Shown here: positions 54,867-63,763 of the stretch, in pieces | How positions within the stretch are numbered: the first letter of the stretch is position 1 | Layout: each line of letters opens with the position of its first letter | The notes under the pieces: model-generated | Seen by the model: only the letters and a program-made list of their open reading frames with translations | Told to the model about the DNA's origin: nothing | Database searches by the model: none | Source of the DNA: Saprospiraceae bacterium | GTDB lineage: Bacteria > Bacteroidota > Bacteroidia > Chitinophagales > Saprospiraceae | Reading direction: 5' to 3' | DNA: 64,000 bases | Assembly: GCA_017985675.1 (NCBI GenBank) | Contig: JAGNXB010000006.1 | Span: 1 to 64,000, forward strand | Program-made: the position numbers and the translations under genes

Positions 54867-56084
54867 CTAACCAAAAGCATTCAATCCTGTCACATCCATC
54901 CCTGTAATCAGCAAATGGATATCGTGGGTACCTTCGTAGGTTAATACGGTTTCAAGGTTCATCATATGGCGCATCACCGGATATTCGTTTGTAATACCCA
55001 TACCGCCATGAATTTGCCTTGCCTCACGGGCTATTTCGAGTGCCATATGCACGTTATTTCGTTTGGCCATTGAGATCTGACCCGGGGTAGCCTTGCCATT
55101 GTTCGCCAGCACACCCAGGCGCCAGGCTAAAAGCTGGGCTTTTGTAATCTCTGTGATCATTTCAGCCAATTTTTTCTGGGTCAACTGAAATTGCCCGATG
55201 GGCTTACCAAATTGTTGACGCTCTATACTGTACCGCAGCGCGCTATCATAACAATCCAATGCAGCACCGATGGCGCCCCATGCAATACCGTAACGGGCCT
55301 TGGACAGGCAGGAAAGCGGACCTTTAAGCCCCTGCACATTGGGTAATATATGCGATTTGGGGACACGCACATCTTCAAACACCAGTTCACCTGTGATGGA
55401 AGCACGCAGTGACCATTTGCCATGGATTTCAGGTGCTGAAAAACCCGGCATATCTTTTTCAACGATAAGTCCCCGAATCATACCCTGTTCATCTTTGGCC
55501 CACACAACAGCAATATCTGCCAATGGCGAATTGGTAATCCACATCTTGGCACCATTCAGAATGTAGGCATCGCCATCATCCTTAATGTTGGTAACCATCC
55601 CGCTGGGGTTGGACCCATGGTCTGGCTCGGTCAATCCAAAACAACCAATAAATTCGCCACTGCCCAATTTGGGGAGATACTTGCGGCGCTGTTCTTCACT
55701 TCCAAACCGGTAAATGGGGTACATGACCAATGAACCCTGTACGGAAGCCATGGACCGGATACCCGAATCCCCTCGCTCCAACTCCTGCATGATAATACCG
55801 TAGGCAATCTCATCCATGCCGCCACCGCCATATTCGACAGGCAGGCTGGGGCCAAAAGCACCGATGTCAGCGAGTCCTTTAAAAAGATGTGTAGGACACT
55901 GAGCCTTATCGGCATACGATTCGATAATCGGGCTGACCTCTTGTTTGACCCAATCGCGCACCGCGTCACGCGCCAGCAGGTGATCTTCGTTAAGCAATTC
56001 ATCTACACCATAATAGTCATGGCCCTGGTAACGGTCTTCTTTTGCTTTTTTCTCGATCCCTGGGGGGGTGGTGCTTGTCTGCAT
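54867..56084 (-). CDS. Acyl-CoA dehydrogenase, glutaryl-CoA dehydrogenase-like
   Basis: A 405-residue flavoenzyme that oxidises an acyl-CoA. The match to glutaryl-CoA dehydrogenase is close along the whole length: GIRSMASVQGSLVMYPIYRF, CFGLTEPDHGSNPSGM, MWITNSPLADIAVVWAKDE, KARYGIAWGAIGAALDCYDS and the catalytic Glu in LTYEGTHDIHLLITGMDVTG near residue 388. In that enzyme the substrate is glutaryl-CoA from lysine and tryptophan breakdown, giving crotonyl-CoA. The exact substrate is inferred. A TACATTTG promoter element lies at 56102-56109 upstream. Confidence 0.88.
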   Translation of the reverse strand: MQTSTTPPGIEKKAKEDRYQGHDYYGVDELLNEDHLLARDAVRDWVKQEVSPIIESYADKAQCPTHLFKGLADIGAFGPSLPVEYGGGGMDEIAYGIIMQELERGDSGIRSMASVQGSLVMYPIYRFGSEEQRRKYLPKLGSGEFIGCFGLTEPDHGSNPSGMVTNIKDDGDAYILNGAKMWITNSPLADIAVVWAKDEQGMIRGLIVEKDMPGFSAPEIHGKWSLRASITGELVFEDVRVPKSHILPNVQGLKGPLSCLSKARYGIAWGAIGAALDCYDSALRYSIERQQFGKPIGQFQLTQKKLAEMITEITKAQLLAWRLGVLANNGKATPGQISMAKRNNVHMALEIAREARQIHGGMGITNEYPVMRHMMNLETVLTYEGTHDIHLLITGMDVTGLNAFG

Positions 56085-56101
56085 GGTCTATATTTTCGAG
56101 G

Positions 56102-56136
56102 CAAATGTACAATGAACCAAGGTAACATGAGACAAA
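56102..56136 (-). promoter_or_regulatory. Promoter candidate of the glutaryl-CoA dehydrogenase-like gene
   Basis: On the minus strand TACATTTG (56109-56102) is an exact TAnnTTTG match. TTTG at 56136-56133 could serve as -33 with a slightly long 23-nt spacer. The start of transcription would be about 10 nt before the ATG at 56084. Confidence 0.45.
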
Positions 56137-56187
56137 TAGAGAGAGTTTTCACCAATCGCTGTAAGTTGCATTAAATTTCCACAAGGA

Positions 56188-56580
56188 ATGAATGGTGGTA
56201 TGTTGAGCATCCGAAAAAATACAATTCTCCTGGAAGGCATGCGCTTTCATGCGCGACATGGTGTCCATCTGGAAGAAGCAGATACAGGTCATTGGTTTTC
56301 AGTGGATGTCCAGGTTTCACTTCCGGATGGCGTCTTCACAACAGGAGACGAACTTTCCGGAACGTTGGATTATGAAGCGATCTATGGGGTATGTCAGGCA
56401 GTAATGGCACAACGGGTCAAACTTTTGGAAACCCTGGCTTCCCGCATCCTGGATGGTATTCGTGCGATTGCACCGGATTGCGGGCAAATTACAGTTACTG
56501 TTGCCAAGGAAAATCCCCCGTTTAGTGGTTATTGCCAACGGGTTGCCATTCAAATAACCGACGATTCGGATAAACTTTAA
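56188..56580 (+). CDS. folB: Dihydroneopterin aldolase
   Basis: A 130-residue enzyme of folate synthesis that splits dihydroneopterin into 6-hydroxymethyl-dihydropterin and glycolaldehyde. It reads ILLEGMRFHARHGVHLEEAD at the N-terminus, with the conserved His/Gly turn, then LDYEAIYGVCQAVMAQRVKL, LETLASRILDGI and TVTVAKENPPFSGYCQRVAI near the end. The active-site Lys is in the AKENPP region. ACAAGGA just before the ATG is one of the few Shine-Dalgarno-like sites in the window. It stands alone between divergent neighbours. Confidence 0.92.
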   Translation: MNGGMLSIRKNTILLEGMRFHARHGVHLEEADTGHWFSVDVQVSLPDGVFTTGDELSGTLDYEAIYGVCQAVMAQRVKLLETLASRILDGIRAIAPDCGQITVTVAKENPPFSGYCQRVAIQITDDSDKL

Positions 56581-56626
56581 TTTTTCCCTAACACCCATAG
56601 CGACCTGAAAGGCGTTTCTTTGTAAA

Positions 56627-57361
56627 ATGAATAACCAAATTATGAAGCTCAGTTATCTACTAGCCATTGTTATCGTGGCGTTTTCCTGCAATACAGCTCA
56701 AGTGCAGACCCTGGACAAACTCCTTGGCAGTGCTAAAAAAGCGTTTCCACTCGGTGAAGATGAAACCGGCAAAGGTTTGAAGGAAGCGCTGGAAATTGGT
56801 GTCAGCAAAGGAGCCGATGCCCTGGCCCGACCAGACGGTTATTTCAAGAGTCCGTACAAAATCCTCTTGCCTACAGAAGCGCAGAAAGTGGTCAACAAAC
56901 TCCAATCTGTACCTGGTTTTCAAGGGCTAGAGGCCGACCTTACCGAACGGCTCAACCGGGCTGCCGAGGATGCCGCGACAAAAGCCAAACCCATTTTTCT
57001 CAACGCTATCCGGCAACTCACCATCAAGGATGCCATAAATATACTGATGGGCGAAAAAAATGCTGCAACCCAATTCCTGGTGCGCACCACACGAACGCCC
57101 TTATATGATGCGTTTCAACCGGTGATTAATGAATCCCTGGAGAAAGTGAATGCCGTATCGTTGTGGTCAACCGCATCAACAACCTATAATAAGATCCCGC
57201 TAGTCACGAAGGTCAACACAAAGCTGGACGATCACGTCACAAATAAAGCACTTGATGGACTTTTTCTCAAAATTGAGGAAGAAGAACGAAATATCCGTGC
57301 CAACCCTTTAGCGAGGACGAGTGAATTGCTCAAGAAGGTATTCTCTAAACAGGATAAATAA
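56627..57361 (+). CDS. DUF4197 domain lipoprotein
   Basis: A 244-residue exported protein with a lipoprotein signal (IVIVAFSCN, Cys near residue 21). The rest fits DUF4197: LKEALEIGVSKGADALARPD, GYFKSPYKILLPTEAQKVVN and LTIKDAINILMGEKNAATQF, with alternating helices and the typical KVNTKLDDHVTNKALDGLFL region. The function of the family is unknown; it is widespread in Bacteroidota and Proteobacteria envelopes. It follows folB by 46 nt and could share its transcript. The alternative start at 56642 would still leave the lipobox intact. Confidence 0.85.
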   Translation: MNNQIMKLSYLLAIVIVAFSCNTAQVQTLDKLLGSAKKAFPLGEDETGKGLKEALEIGVSKGADALARPDGYFKSPYKILLPTEAQKVVNKLQSVPGFQGLEADLTERLNRAAEDAATKAKPIFLNAIRQLTIKDAINILMGEKNAATQFLVRTTRTPLYDAFQPVINESLEKVNAVSLWSTASTTYNKIPLVTKVNTKLDDHVTNKALDGLFLKIEEEERNIRANPLARTSELLKKVFSKQDK

Positions 57362-57560
57362 TTAAATTTATAACGATTTGGAACTAATCCCAAAACCATT
57401 TCGTATACTTGTCGTGGCTAATGGATAAGATACACAGAAAGCTGTGATTTTGTAAGCCCCCTTAGTGGAAATCAGCTTGTACCCCCCGAATGGAAGTTGT
57501 TTGGATAAATGCTGGCTACACTCTCAACCGTGTAATTTTTTACTCATCATTAATTTTGTT
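57362..57560 (+). other. Leader region upstream of the RNA-binding protein gene
   Basis: A 199-nt spacer. It holds a small CACAG-AAAG-CTGTG hairpin followed by ATTTTG (57433-57451), perhaps ending the DUF4197 transcript, then a pyrimidine- and T-rich stretch before the ATG at 57561. TAATTTTG at 57551-57558 fits a -7 element but sits 2 nt before the ATG, so I doubt it. Cold-inducible RNA-binding genes often have long leaders. Confidence 0.3.
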
Positions 57561-58067
57561 ATGAACATTTTTGTAGCCAAGCTCAATTTCAGGACCTCCA
57601 ATGAGGATCTGCAGGCAGCTTTTGAACAGTTCGGCGAGGTAACCTCTGCCAAAGTAATTATGGATCGGGAAACTGGTCGCTCCAAAGGTTATGGTTTTGT
57701 CGAAATGGCAGACCATGAATCCGGCCGCAAGGCTGTGGATACGCTTGATGGAGCAGAGCTTGATGGTGCCACAATCGTGGTAAAAGAAGCTGAAGATCGC
57801 CCAAAACGTGAGTTCCGTCCAGGTGGCGGTGGCGGCGGAAGCCGCGGCGGAGGCGGTGGCTTCGGTGGTAACCGTGGCGGCGGAGGCGGTGGCTTCGGCG
57901 GCGGTGGTGGCTACGGCGGCGGCGGCGGCGGTGGAAGCCGTGGCGGATTCGGTGGTGGCGGCGGCGGAGGTCGCAGAGACTTCCGTTCCAGCGACAAACC
58001 ACGCGGCGGTAGCGAAGAGCGTCCGAAACGTGAAGAAGATAATCGTTGGAATCGTTTTGACGACTAG
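57561..58067 (+). CDS. Glycine-rich RNA-binding (RRM) protein
   Basis: A 168-residue RNA-binding protein. The N-terminal RRM (about 1-80) has both consensus motifs: IFVAKLNFRT (RNP2) and RSKGYGFVEM (RNP1), which contact single-stranded RNA. The C-terminal half is a Gly-rich tail with few Arg, Ser, Phe and Tyr (GGGSRGGGGGFGGNRGGGGG), ending RPKREEDNRWNRFDD. This is the typical cold-inducible RBP design of Bacteroidota and cyanobacteria. It probably acts in RNA chaperoning. The start at 57561 gives the classic RRM beginning MNIFVAKLNF. Confidence 0.93.
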   Translation: MNIFVAKLNFRTSNEDLQAAFEQFGEVTSAKVIMDRETGRSKGYGFVEMADHESGRKAVDTLDGAELDGATIVVKEAEDRPKREFRPGGGGGGSRGGGGGFGGNRGGGGGGFGGGGGYGGGGGGGSRGGFGGGGGGGRRDFRSSDKPRGGSEERPKREEDNRWNRFDD

Positions 58068-58090
58068 TCCTTCGATGACATTATAGCAGA

Positions 58091-58124
58091 GAAGCTCCAC
58101 CTCACCGTGGGGCTTCTTTTTTTT
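58091..58124 (+). terminator. Terminator after the RNA-binding protein gene
   Basis: GAAGCTCCAC (58091-58100) pairs, with one mismatch, with GTGGGGCTTC, followed by eight T. It lies 23 nt past the stop codon at 58067. Confidence 0.9.
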
Positions 58125-58142
58125 AGGGCGTACCCAGCATTT

Positions 58143-59408
58143 TCACCCAAACCTGCGTGGCGTTAATCCTTGAGCCAATGCCTGGCCCGCAAGATAACCT
58201 CCCGTCCAGGCAGCCTGAAAATTAAACCCACCAGTGATCGCATCTATATTCAATACCTCACCGGCCAGAAACAAACCAGGTATCCTCCGGGCACTAAACG
58301 ACCTGAAGTCGATTTCCTTCAAGTCTACTCCACCCGCCGTCACAAATTCATCTTTGAAGGTGCTTTTACCCGAAACGCTGAAGCAGCTATTCAAACATTG
58401 CCCTATCAATTCATTGGCTTCTTCCTTTTTTAATTCCGCCCAGTAGCGCGAAGGGGGTATCCCGGCTGCCTGCACAAATCGTTCCCACAATCGGGCGGGT
58501 AAAACGGCGGGCGCTGTATTCATCACCAGCTTCCTGGGTGACGATTCCCGTTGTTGACGAATCCAGAGGTCAAGGTCCCTTTTTTCGCCGGGAAGCCATT
58601 GAATCCGAATAGTAAACTGGTATGCCCATTCCGCCATCTGTAACGCACCCCATGCAGAAAGGCGGAGTATAGCAGGACCGCTCAATCCCCAGTGGGTCAC
58701 TAACAGTGGGCCTTCGGCTATTAATGCGACGTCGCCTTCCACACGGACAGCCGCTTTGGGCACACTCACACCTGCTAATCCACTCAAGCGGGGATCCTTT
58801 ATGTTAAATGTAAACAAAGAAGGTACCGGATCGACCATCGAAAGTCCGAGATGGCCGAGCAATTTCCAAACTGCCGGACTGCTTCCTGTAGCGATAAGCA
58901 CCCTGCGGGCTACCAACCATTTCCCGCTGACTAATAATCGCCATGTATCCTCCGTCCCGGCAGGCGCCTGTATTTGTTCCAATCTGGACCCGGTAAACAG
59001 CCGAATGCCGGCATTGCGGGCACTTTGGAGCAGGCATTGTACAATGGTATCGGAGTTGTCGGTTCGGGGGAACATCCTCCCATCGGCTTCCGTTTTGAGC
59101 TGGACGCCCCGACCTTTGAACCATTCGATAGTATCAGCCGGTCCAAAGCGCATAAAGGGCCCCAGCAGTTCCCGGCTACCCCGCGGATAATTCAATATTA
59201 ATTCCTTTGGTTCAAAACAGGCATGGGTCACATTGCAGCGACCGCCGCCGGAGATGCGCACTTTCTCAAGGACATCCTTGCCCCGTTCGAGGATGCCAAT
59301 CTGCAAACCCGGCGCCTGCCCGGCAGCAGTGATCGCTGCAAAATAGCCTGCCGCTCCTCCACCCACGACCAGAATATCCCAGATGGGGGGTTCCGTTCCT
59401 TGTACCAT
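58143..59408 (-). CDS. HI0933/YhiN-family FAD-dependent oxidoreductase
   Basis: A 421-residue flavoprotein of the HI0933 family. The N-terminal FAD motif is ILVVGGGAAGYFAAITAAGQ, followed by the family hallmark VRISGGGRCNVTHACFEPKE and GADGRMFPRTDNSDTI-like text reading EADGRMFPRTDNSDTIVQCL. The C-terminal part includes the second nucleotide-binding stretch VTAGGVDLKEIDFRSFSARR and DAITGGFNFQAAWTGGYLAG. Members are common but their physiological substrate is unknown. The ATG at 59408 overlaps the stop of the preceding permease by one base (TGATG), so the two are coupled. Confidence 0.88.
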   Translation of the reverse strand: MVQGTEPPIWDILVVGGGAAGYFAAITAAGQAPGLQIGILERGKDVLEKVRISGGGRCNVTHACFEPKELILNYPRGSRELLGPFMRFGPADTIEWFKGRGVQLKTEADGRMFPRTDNSDTIVQCLLQSARNAGIRLFTGSRLEQIQAPAGTEDTWRLLVSGKWLVARRVLIATGSSPAVWKLLGHLGLSMVDPVPSLFTFNIKDPRLSGLAGVSVPKAAVRVEGDVALIAEGPLLVTHWGLSGPAILRLSAWGALQMAEWAYQFTIRIQWLPGEKRDLDLWIRQQRESSPRKLVMNTAPAVLPARLWERFVQAAGIPPSRYWAELKKEEANELIGQCLNSCFSVSGKSTFKDEFVTAGGVDLKEIDFRSFSARRIPGLFLAGEVLNIDAITGGFNFQAAWTGGYLAGQALAQGLTPRRFG

Positions 59409-60553
59409 CACAGTATGAGATCTTGCCCATTCCGATGGTCCTCCATACGGCGGGTCATTTTCTGCACGAGGCTAAACTGATTTAGGAATACACGGGCAAT
59501 GACCCGCAGGACAGTATACGCCGGGATAGCCAGCACCATACCCGTCACGCCTCCAATTTTGGCGCCCACCATGACAACGATGAAAATTTCCAGCGGATGC
59601 GCCAATACTCTGCTGCCCAGGATAAAGGGCTGGAAAATAAAATTGTCCATCAACTGAACCAGGGCAAACGTGCCCAGCACCTTGAATAATAAGGGGCGCA
59701 TTTCTGAATAAAAGTTCAGATCGAGATTGGAGGAAATCGTCATCATCACACCAAACACAGCTCCGATGATGGGCCCTATGTAAGGAATGACATTAATGAT
59801 GCCGGCAAAAAATCCAATCAGCAATGCATTTCGAACACCACTCAGCTCCAGGAAAAATGTGACTATCATGGTGATTAGCGAAATCTGGAGCACAATACCA
59901 CCGAAATAGCGCGACAGAAGATCACTCACCTCATCTATCACGTCTCTTACCTTCAAGGCATATTCTTGCGGCACCAGGCTGCTGACAAAATCTTTAAACA
60001 GGCCCTCTTCCCGCAAAAAGAAAAAGGCAATAAATATGACACTAAATAAACCAATCAATAAATTGCCGGCAAGGGCGAGAAAGGAGGTAAAAAAAGCACC
60101 AAATTTGGCCGGTTCAAACCAGGTACGCAATACGCTGATGACCTGCTCGGAAGGCGATCGGGTATCGTTGACCAATCCAATTTCTTTCAGTCGCTGATTC
60201 AGGGCTTCAAGTGGCTCTTCGAGCGATTGGGCGATAGCGACATAATTCACCTTAGAGATGGAAATAGCCTGCGCCATGATCATGGGTACAAATATCCATA
60301 CCAACAGGCCGAGTATCGTAAAAAACAGGGCAAGGGTAATGGCGGCCCGGAAAGAGGGGCCCAGGGAGCGATTTTTAAAACGAATCCGTTTGAGGAGATT
60401 CATAAAGGGTGCGCCGATCATGGAAATGACCCAGGCCAACAGGATATATGTGACGATGTCAGCAAAAAAATAGACTACTAAACTGATCAGAATCAAGGAG
60501 GCGATAAGTGCGATAGTCCGGCCTTGTTTAAGCGTAAGCCACCATTTATTCAT
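59408..60553 (-). CDS. AI-2E family transporter (PerM-like membrane protein)
   Basis: A 381-residue integral membrane protein of the AI-2E/PerM family, with about eight predicted membrane helices. The usual parts are visible: VVYFFADIVTYILLAWVISM, LSRYFGGIVLQISLITMIVT, IINVIPYIGPIIGAVFGVMM and AHPLEIFIVVMVGAKIGGVT. Some family members export the quorum signal AI-2, but most are of unknown substrate, so the name should be read as a family label. It is the first gene of a pair with the HI0933 oxidoreductase. Confidence 0.9.
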   Translation of the reverse strand: MNKWWLTLKQGRTIALIASLILISLVVYFFADIVTYILLAWVISMIGAPFMNLLKRIRFKNRSLGPSFRAAITLALFFTILGLLVWIFVPMIMAQAISISKVNYVAIAQSLEEPLEALNQRLKEIGLVNDTRSPSEQVISVLRTWFEPAKFGAFFTSFLALAGNLLIGLFSVIFIAFFFLREEGLFKDFVSSLVPQEYALKVRDVIDEVSDLLSRYFGGIVLQISLITMIVTFFLELSGVRNALLIGFFAGIINVIPYIGPIIGAVFGVMMTISSNLDLNFYSEMRPLLFKVLGTFALVQLMDNFIFQPFILGSRVLAHPLEIFIVVMVGAKIGGVTGMVLAIPAYTVLRVIARVFLNQFSLVQKMTRRMEDHRNGQDLIL

Positions 60554-60709
60554 ACGGCGAAGGTAAGAAGGAATTGGAGAGCTGCGGAGGTGGTCAATGG
60601 ACTAAAAACAACCAAATGGAACTTCATGCCCTTTTTATGAGTTAGGGTTATATCATTTAAGAAGATTTAAAGGGTTAAATGGCTTTGTATTTTTAGGATA
60701 CAAGGTACT

Positions 60710-60740
60710 ATCGGGGTCGTTCCGCAACAGCGACCCCGAT
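60710..60740. terminator. Strong hairpin after queG
   Basis: ATCGGGGTCG (60710-60719) and CGACCCCGAT (60731-60740) form a perfect 10-bp stem with an 11-nt loop, one base after the queG stop (60742). The T-rich side (TTTATTTT) is on the plus strand, so as a terminator it would work best for plus-strand RNA; on the minus strand it may mark the queG mRNA end. Confidence 0.5.
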
Positions 60741-60741
60741 T

Positions 60742-61707
60742 TTATTTTGCACCTCCTGTGTCCTTATCTACGCCAGCACCAGACTGCAAAAAACGAATAT
60801 TTCGGCGGAGCCCTGTCAGGCCGGTACGCCGGACTGGAGAGCGGCTAAACAAGTGATTAAATACTTCATCGGTACATTCTTCCCATGCTGATGCAGACAT
60901 GTGCAATAAATCCGGGTGAGGGTCAAACGCGGGTTCGTTGTGCCTGCTTGCAAATCGGTTCCAGGGGCATACCTCCTGACAAATATCACAACCAAACATC
61001 CAGCCTTCCATTTTGCCTTGAAAGACCCCAGGAATGGCGTCGCGCAATTCAATGGTGAGGTATGAAATGCATTTAGACGCATCAAGAGAATACCCTGCGG
61101 GTGATATGGCGTCTGTGGGGCAGGCATCGATACAGCGCCGGCAAGTGCCGCAGTGATCGCGTATGGGTGGATCGGGCGCAAAAGCGAGGTCAATTATCAG
61201 CTCTGCCAGGAAAAAATAACTGCCTGCTTTGGGATGGATGAGCAAGGTGTGTTTGCCTACCCACCCTACCCCGGACCGTCGTGCCCAGTCGCGTTCCAGC
61301 ACTGGGGCGGAGTCCACAAAAACCCTTCCTTCCACGGGACCATACGTATCACGTATCCACGCGAGTAAGGATTTTAATCTTTTGCGGAGGACATGGTGGT
61401 AATCTTCACCGTAAGCGTACTGACTGATTTTTGGAGCTTCGGGATCGGCTGGTTTGTCCGGATTGTGGTAATTAAAAGCCAGGCTAATGACGGTGCGCGC
61501 GCCGGGCACCAATTGGGTAGGATCGATGCGCAGATCGAAGTGATTGGCCATATAGGCCATTTGGCCTTGTTTACCCTGGTTGAGCCAGTCTTCGAGTCGG
61601 CGGGCTTCCTCTTCCATACGCTCCGCTTTTGCCACACCGCATTGAAAAAAGCCCAAGGTGGCAGCCTGAGCTTTTAATGCAGTGGAATCAAAAAATGGAG
61701 CAGGCAT
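60742..61707 (-). CDS. queG: Epoxyqueuosine reductase
   Basis: A 321-residue iron-sulphur and cobalamin-dependent enzyme that reduces epoxyqueuosine to queuosine in tRNA, the last step of Q synthesis. Two ferredoxin-type clusters are present: CGTCRRCIDACPTDAI (about residues 187-202) and CDICQEVCPWN (about 240-250). The core also shows GARTVISLAFNYHNPD, VDSAPVLERDWARRSGVGWV and GKHTLLIHPKAGSYFFLAEL. The QueG cobalamin-binding region is inferred from family knowledge. It is divergent from the T9SS propeller gene at 61875. Confidence 0.95.
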   Translation of the reverse strand: MPAPFFDSTALKAQAATLGFFQCGVAKAERMEEEARRLEDWLNQGKQGQMAYMANHFDLRIDPTQLVPGARTVISLAFNYHNPDKPADPEAPKISQYAYGEDYHHVLRKRLKSLLAWIRDTYGPVEGRVFVDSAPVLERDWARRSGVGWVGKHTLLIHPKAGSYFFLAELIIDLAFAPDPPIRDHCGTCRRCIDACPTDAISPAGYSLDASKCISYLTIELRDAIPGVFQGKMEGWMFGCDICQEVCPWNRFASRHNEPAFDPHPDLLHMSASAWEECTDEVFNHLFSRSPVRRTGLTGLRRNIRFLQSGAGVDKDTGGAK

Positions 61708-61729
61708 GAAAGGGTATTTGACCTTGGAC

Positions 61730-61737
61730 CAAAGGTA
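61730..61737 (-). promoter_or_regulatory. Promoter -7 element candidate for queG
   Basis: On the minus strand this is TACCTTTG, an exact match to TAnnTTTG, 22 nt upstream of the queG ATG (61707). A clear -33 element is not seen. Confidence 0.4.
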
Positions 61738-61874
61738 TACATGTGCCTGGAATAAAAGCGCGTCCTAAGTTATGCAAATCATCTGCCCCAGTTATGGAGA
61801 TCAATATTTATTGTGCTTTAAATCACAGAATAGCACTAGGTGCACAATCACCTTTACATACAAAATCCACTACA

Positions 61875-63587
61875 ATGAAACGGTTCTGTATTTTAACAAC
61901 AGCGTGTATTTTGACGTTGAATAGCTGGGGGCAATTACCCCAAACCGATTGGGCATTTCGGATCGGTGGAGATGATTTGATCCTGACCCAGGGGTTGCAG
62001 GTCGATCCGGAAGGAAATACCATACTGGCTGGTCAGTTCACAAAAAATATTGATGTTGATCCCGGCTCCGGTATCAAAAACCTGATTTCTGAGGGGAATT
62101 ATGATTGTTTTGTCAGCAAGTATGATCCTAATGGCGATCTGATTTGGGCTAAGCGATATGGCGGTAGTTCGTATGATGATATTTCGGCCATGCACACCGA
62201 CGCACAAGGCAATATTTTTCTAACAGGCATCTTTGGGGAAACGGTCGATTTTAATCCTGGTGGTGGAACGTTGTACAAAACGTCCGCAGGTTTGGCAGAT
62301 ATCTATTTACTCAAACTCGATGCAGAGGGTAATTTCGCATGGGCAAAACATTTTGGCGGAATGAATTACGACGGACCACGAAGTGTGTTTGTGGATGCCG
62401 CTGGAAGTATTTATTTGACTGGTTATTTTGGCGATGGCGCTGATTTTGACCCGGGGGCCGGTTCGTATATTTTGCAAAGCCAGGGCGGTGCGGATGCCTT
62501 TGTCATGAAACTATCTTCCGCCGGCAACCCTGCATGGGTAAAACAACTAGGAGGCCCGGAAGATGTCATTGGCTATAATATAGCGGCGGATGATAACGGC
62601 AATGTGTATTCCACCGGTATTTTTAAAGGTACCGTTGATTTGGATCCGGGAACGACGACGAATTTTAAAACGGCTGTTGGTAGTTGGGATACGTATATCA
62701 GTAAATTAAACGCCAGTGGAAATATTGTATGGGCGCGCCAAATAAGTGGAATGGACGATGAGATTTGTAATAGCATGGTCATTGATCCATCTAATAATAT
62801 TTTATTGGCCGGCTATTTTTTTGGAACTGCAGATCTTGATCCGGGTGCAGGCATTTATCCCGTCACATCCAAGGGCGATTATGATGGATTTGTGATTAAA
62901 ATAAATGCACAGGGTCAATTATTGTGGGATTATCCTATTCACAATCTCCTGAACGTAATTCCGGAAGTCGCTGCAGTGGATACCAGTGGCAACCTTGTAG
63001 TGATGGGACGATTTGTAGACGAGGTTGATTTTTCTAAAGACACGTTAAATCCGCTCCAATTGACCAGTGTCGGCGGGCAGGATATTTTTTGGTTAAACAT
63101 ATCAACGGATGGCACTTTTAAATGGGCCAGCACCATCGGTAGTGTGGACCATGATGGCGGAGCGGATTTTGGGTTAGCCCTCGATCACGAAGGGAATATA
63201 TACAGTTCGGCGTGGATACGGGCTGCCATTGATGCAGACCCCGGGCCTGATTCGATTATTTTGCCTTCCTCTGCACCGTTGTGGGATATTTTTGTGTCCA
63301 AAATGCATGAAGTCACTTCAGGTATTATTCCCATTAACCACCCACTGGATATCCTCATTGCCCCAAATCCGACGAGTGGCACATTCACCATGGATATGGG
63401 TACAATTACTGATCCAATTACCGTAAATATTTATAATGCAGCAGGGCAACCCTTGTATGTCGCTACCTTTGAAGGAGGGGGTAAATACGAAATAAATATC
63501 CCGAATGCAGGTGGGCCGCATTATCTGAAAGTGGTATTACAAAATGGTCAGTCGATGATAAAAAAAATCATCCTCATTCCGCGTTAA
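61875..63587 (+). CDS. T9SS-secreted SBBP-type beta-propeller protein
   Basis: A 570-residue exported protein from the ATG at 61875 (MKRFCILTTACILTLNSWGQ), which has a signal peptide. The mature part is made of about ten repeats of about 45 residues, each with a core like NIFLTGIFGETVDFNPGGGT and DAFVMKLSSAGNPAWVKQLG, a beta-propeller of the SBBP class. It ends with a T9SS sorting domain (DILIAPNPTSGTFTMDMGTI). Such proteins are common surface proteins with unclear ligands. The extra open frame upstream to 61743 is not needed and would hide the signal peptide. Confidence 0.88.
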   Translation: MKRFCILTTACILTLNSWGQLPQTDWAFRIGGDDLILTQGLQVDPEGNTILAGQFTKNIDVDPGSGIKNLISEGNYDCFVSKYDPNGDLIWAKRYGGSSYDDISAMHTDAQGNIFLTGIFGETVDFNPGGGTLYKTSAGLADIYLLKLDAEGNFAWAKHFGGMNYDGPRSVFVDAAGSIYLTGYFGDGADFDPGAGSYILQSQGGADAFVMKLSSAGNPAWVKQLGGPEDVIGYNIAADDNGNVYSTGIFKGTVDLDPGTTTNFKTAVGSWDTYISKLNASGNIVWARQISGMDDEICNSMVIDPSNNILLAGYFFGTADLDPGAGIYPVTSKGDYDGFVIKINAQGQLLWDYPIHNLLNVIPEVAAVDTSGNLVVMGRFVDEVDFSKDTLNPLQLTSVGGQDIFWLNISTDGTFKWASTIGSVDHDGGADFGLALDHEGNIYSSAWIRAAIDADPGPDSIILPSSAPLWDIFVSKMHEVTSGIIPINHPLDILIAPNPTSGTFTMDMGTITDPITVNIYNAAGQPLYVATFEGGGKYEINIPNAGGPHYLKVVLQNGQSMIKKIILIPR

Positions 63588-63672
63588 TGGCATGATAATA
63601 CAGAAGCGTGGAAAAATAAAGAATTAGCAGGTGCTTAAATGTTGACCGATGGGGCCTAGTCTAATCGTGAAA

Positions 63673-63711
63673 AAGATAGGGGTATTTGTGCAAATGCCCC
63701 TATCTTGTTTT
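63673..63711 (+). terminator. Rho-independent terminator after the T9SS propeller gene
   Basis: AAGATAGGGG / CCCCTATCTT plus ATTTG / CAAAT form a 16-bp stem with one GU pair around a small loop, followed by GTTTT. It lies about 85 nt past the stop at 63587. Confidence 0.85.
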
Positions 63712-63763
63712 AACATAAGGAAGGCAAGCAGTACACAATATTTGAGATTTAAAAACGATAAGT

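Noticed and set aside
57551..57558. TAATTTTG as a promoter for the RNA-binding protein
   Set aside because: It ends 2 nt before the ATG, so transcription would start inside the gene; chance match in an AT-rich leader is more likely.
57540..58100. Minus-strand Ala/Thr-rich open frame of 186 codons
   Set aside because: It lies opposite the Gly-rich tail of the RNA-binding protein; the composition is what the reverse complement of Gly codons gives.
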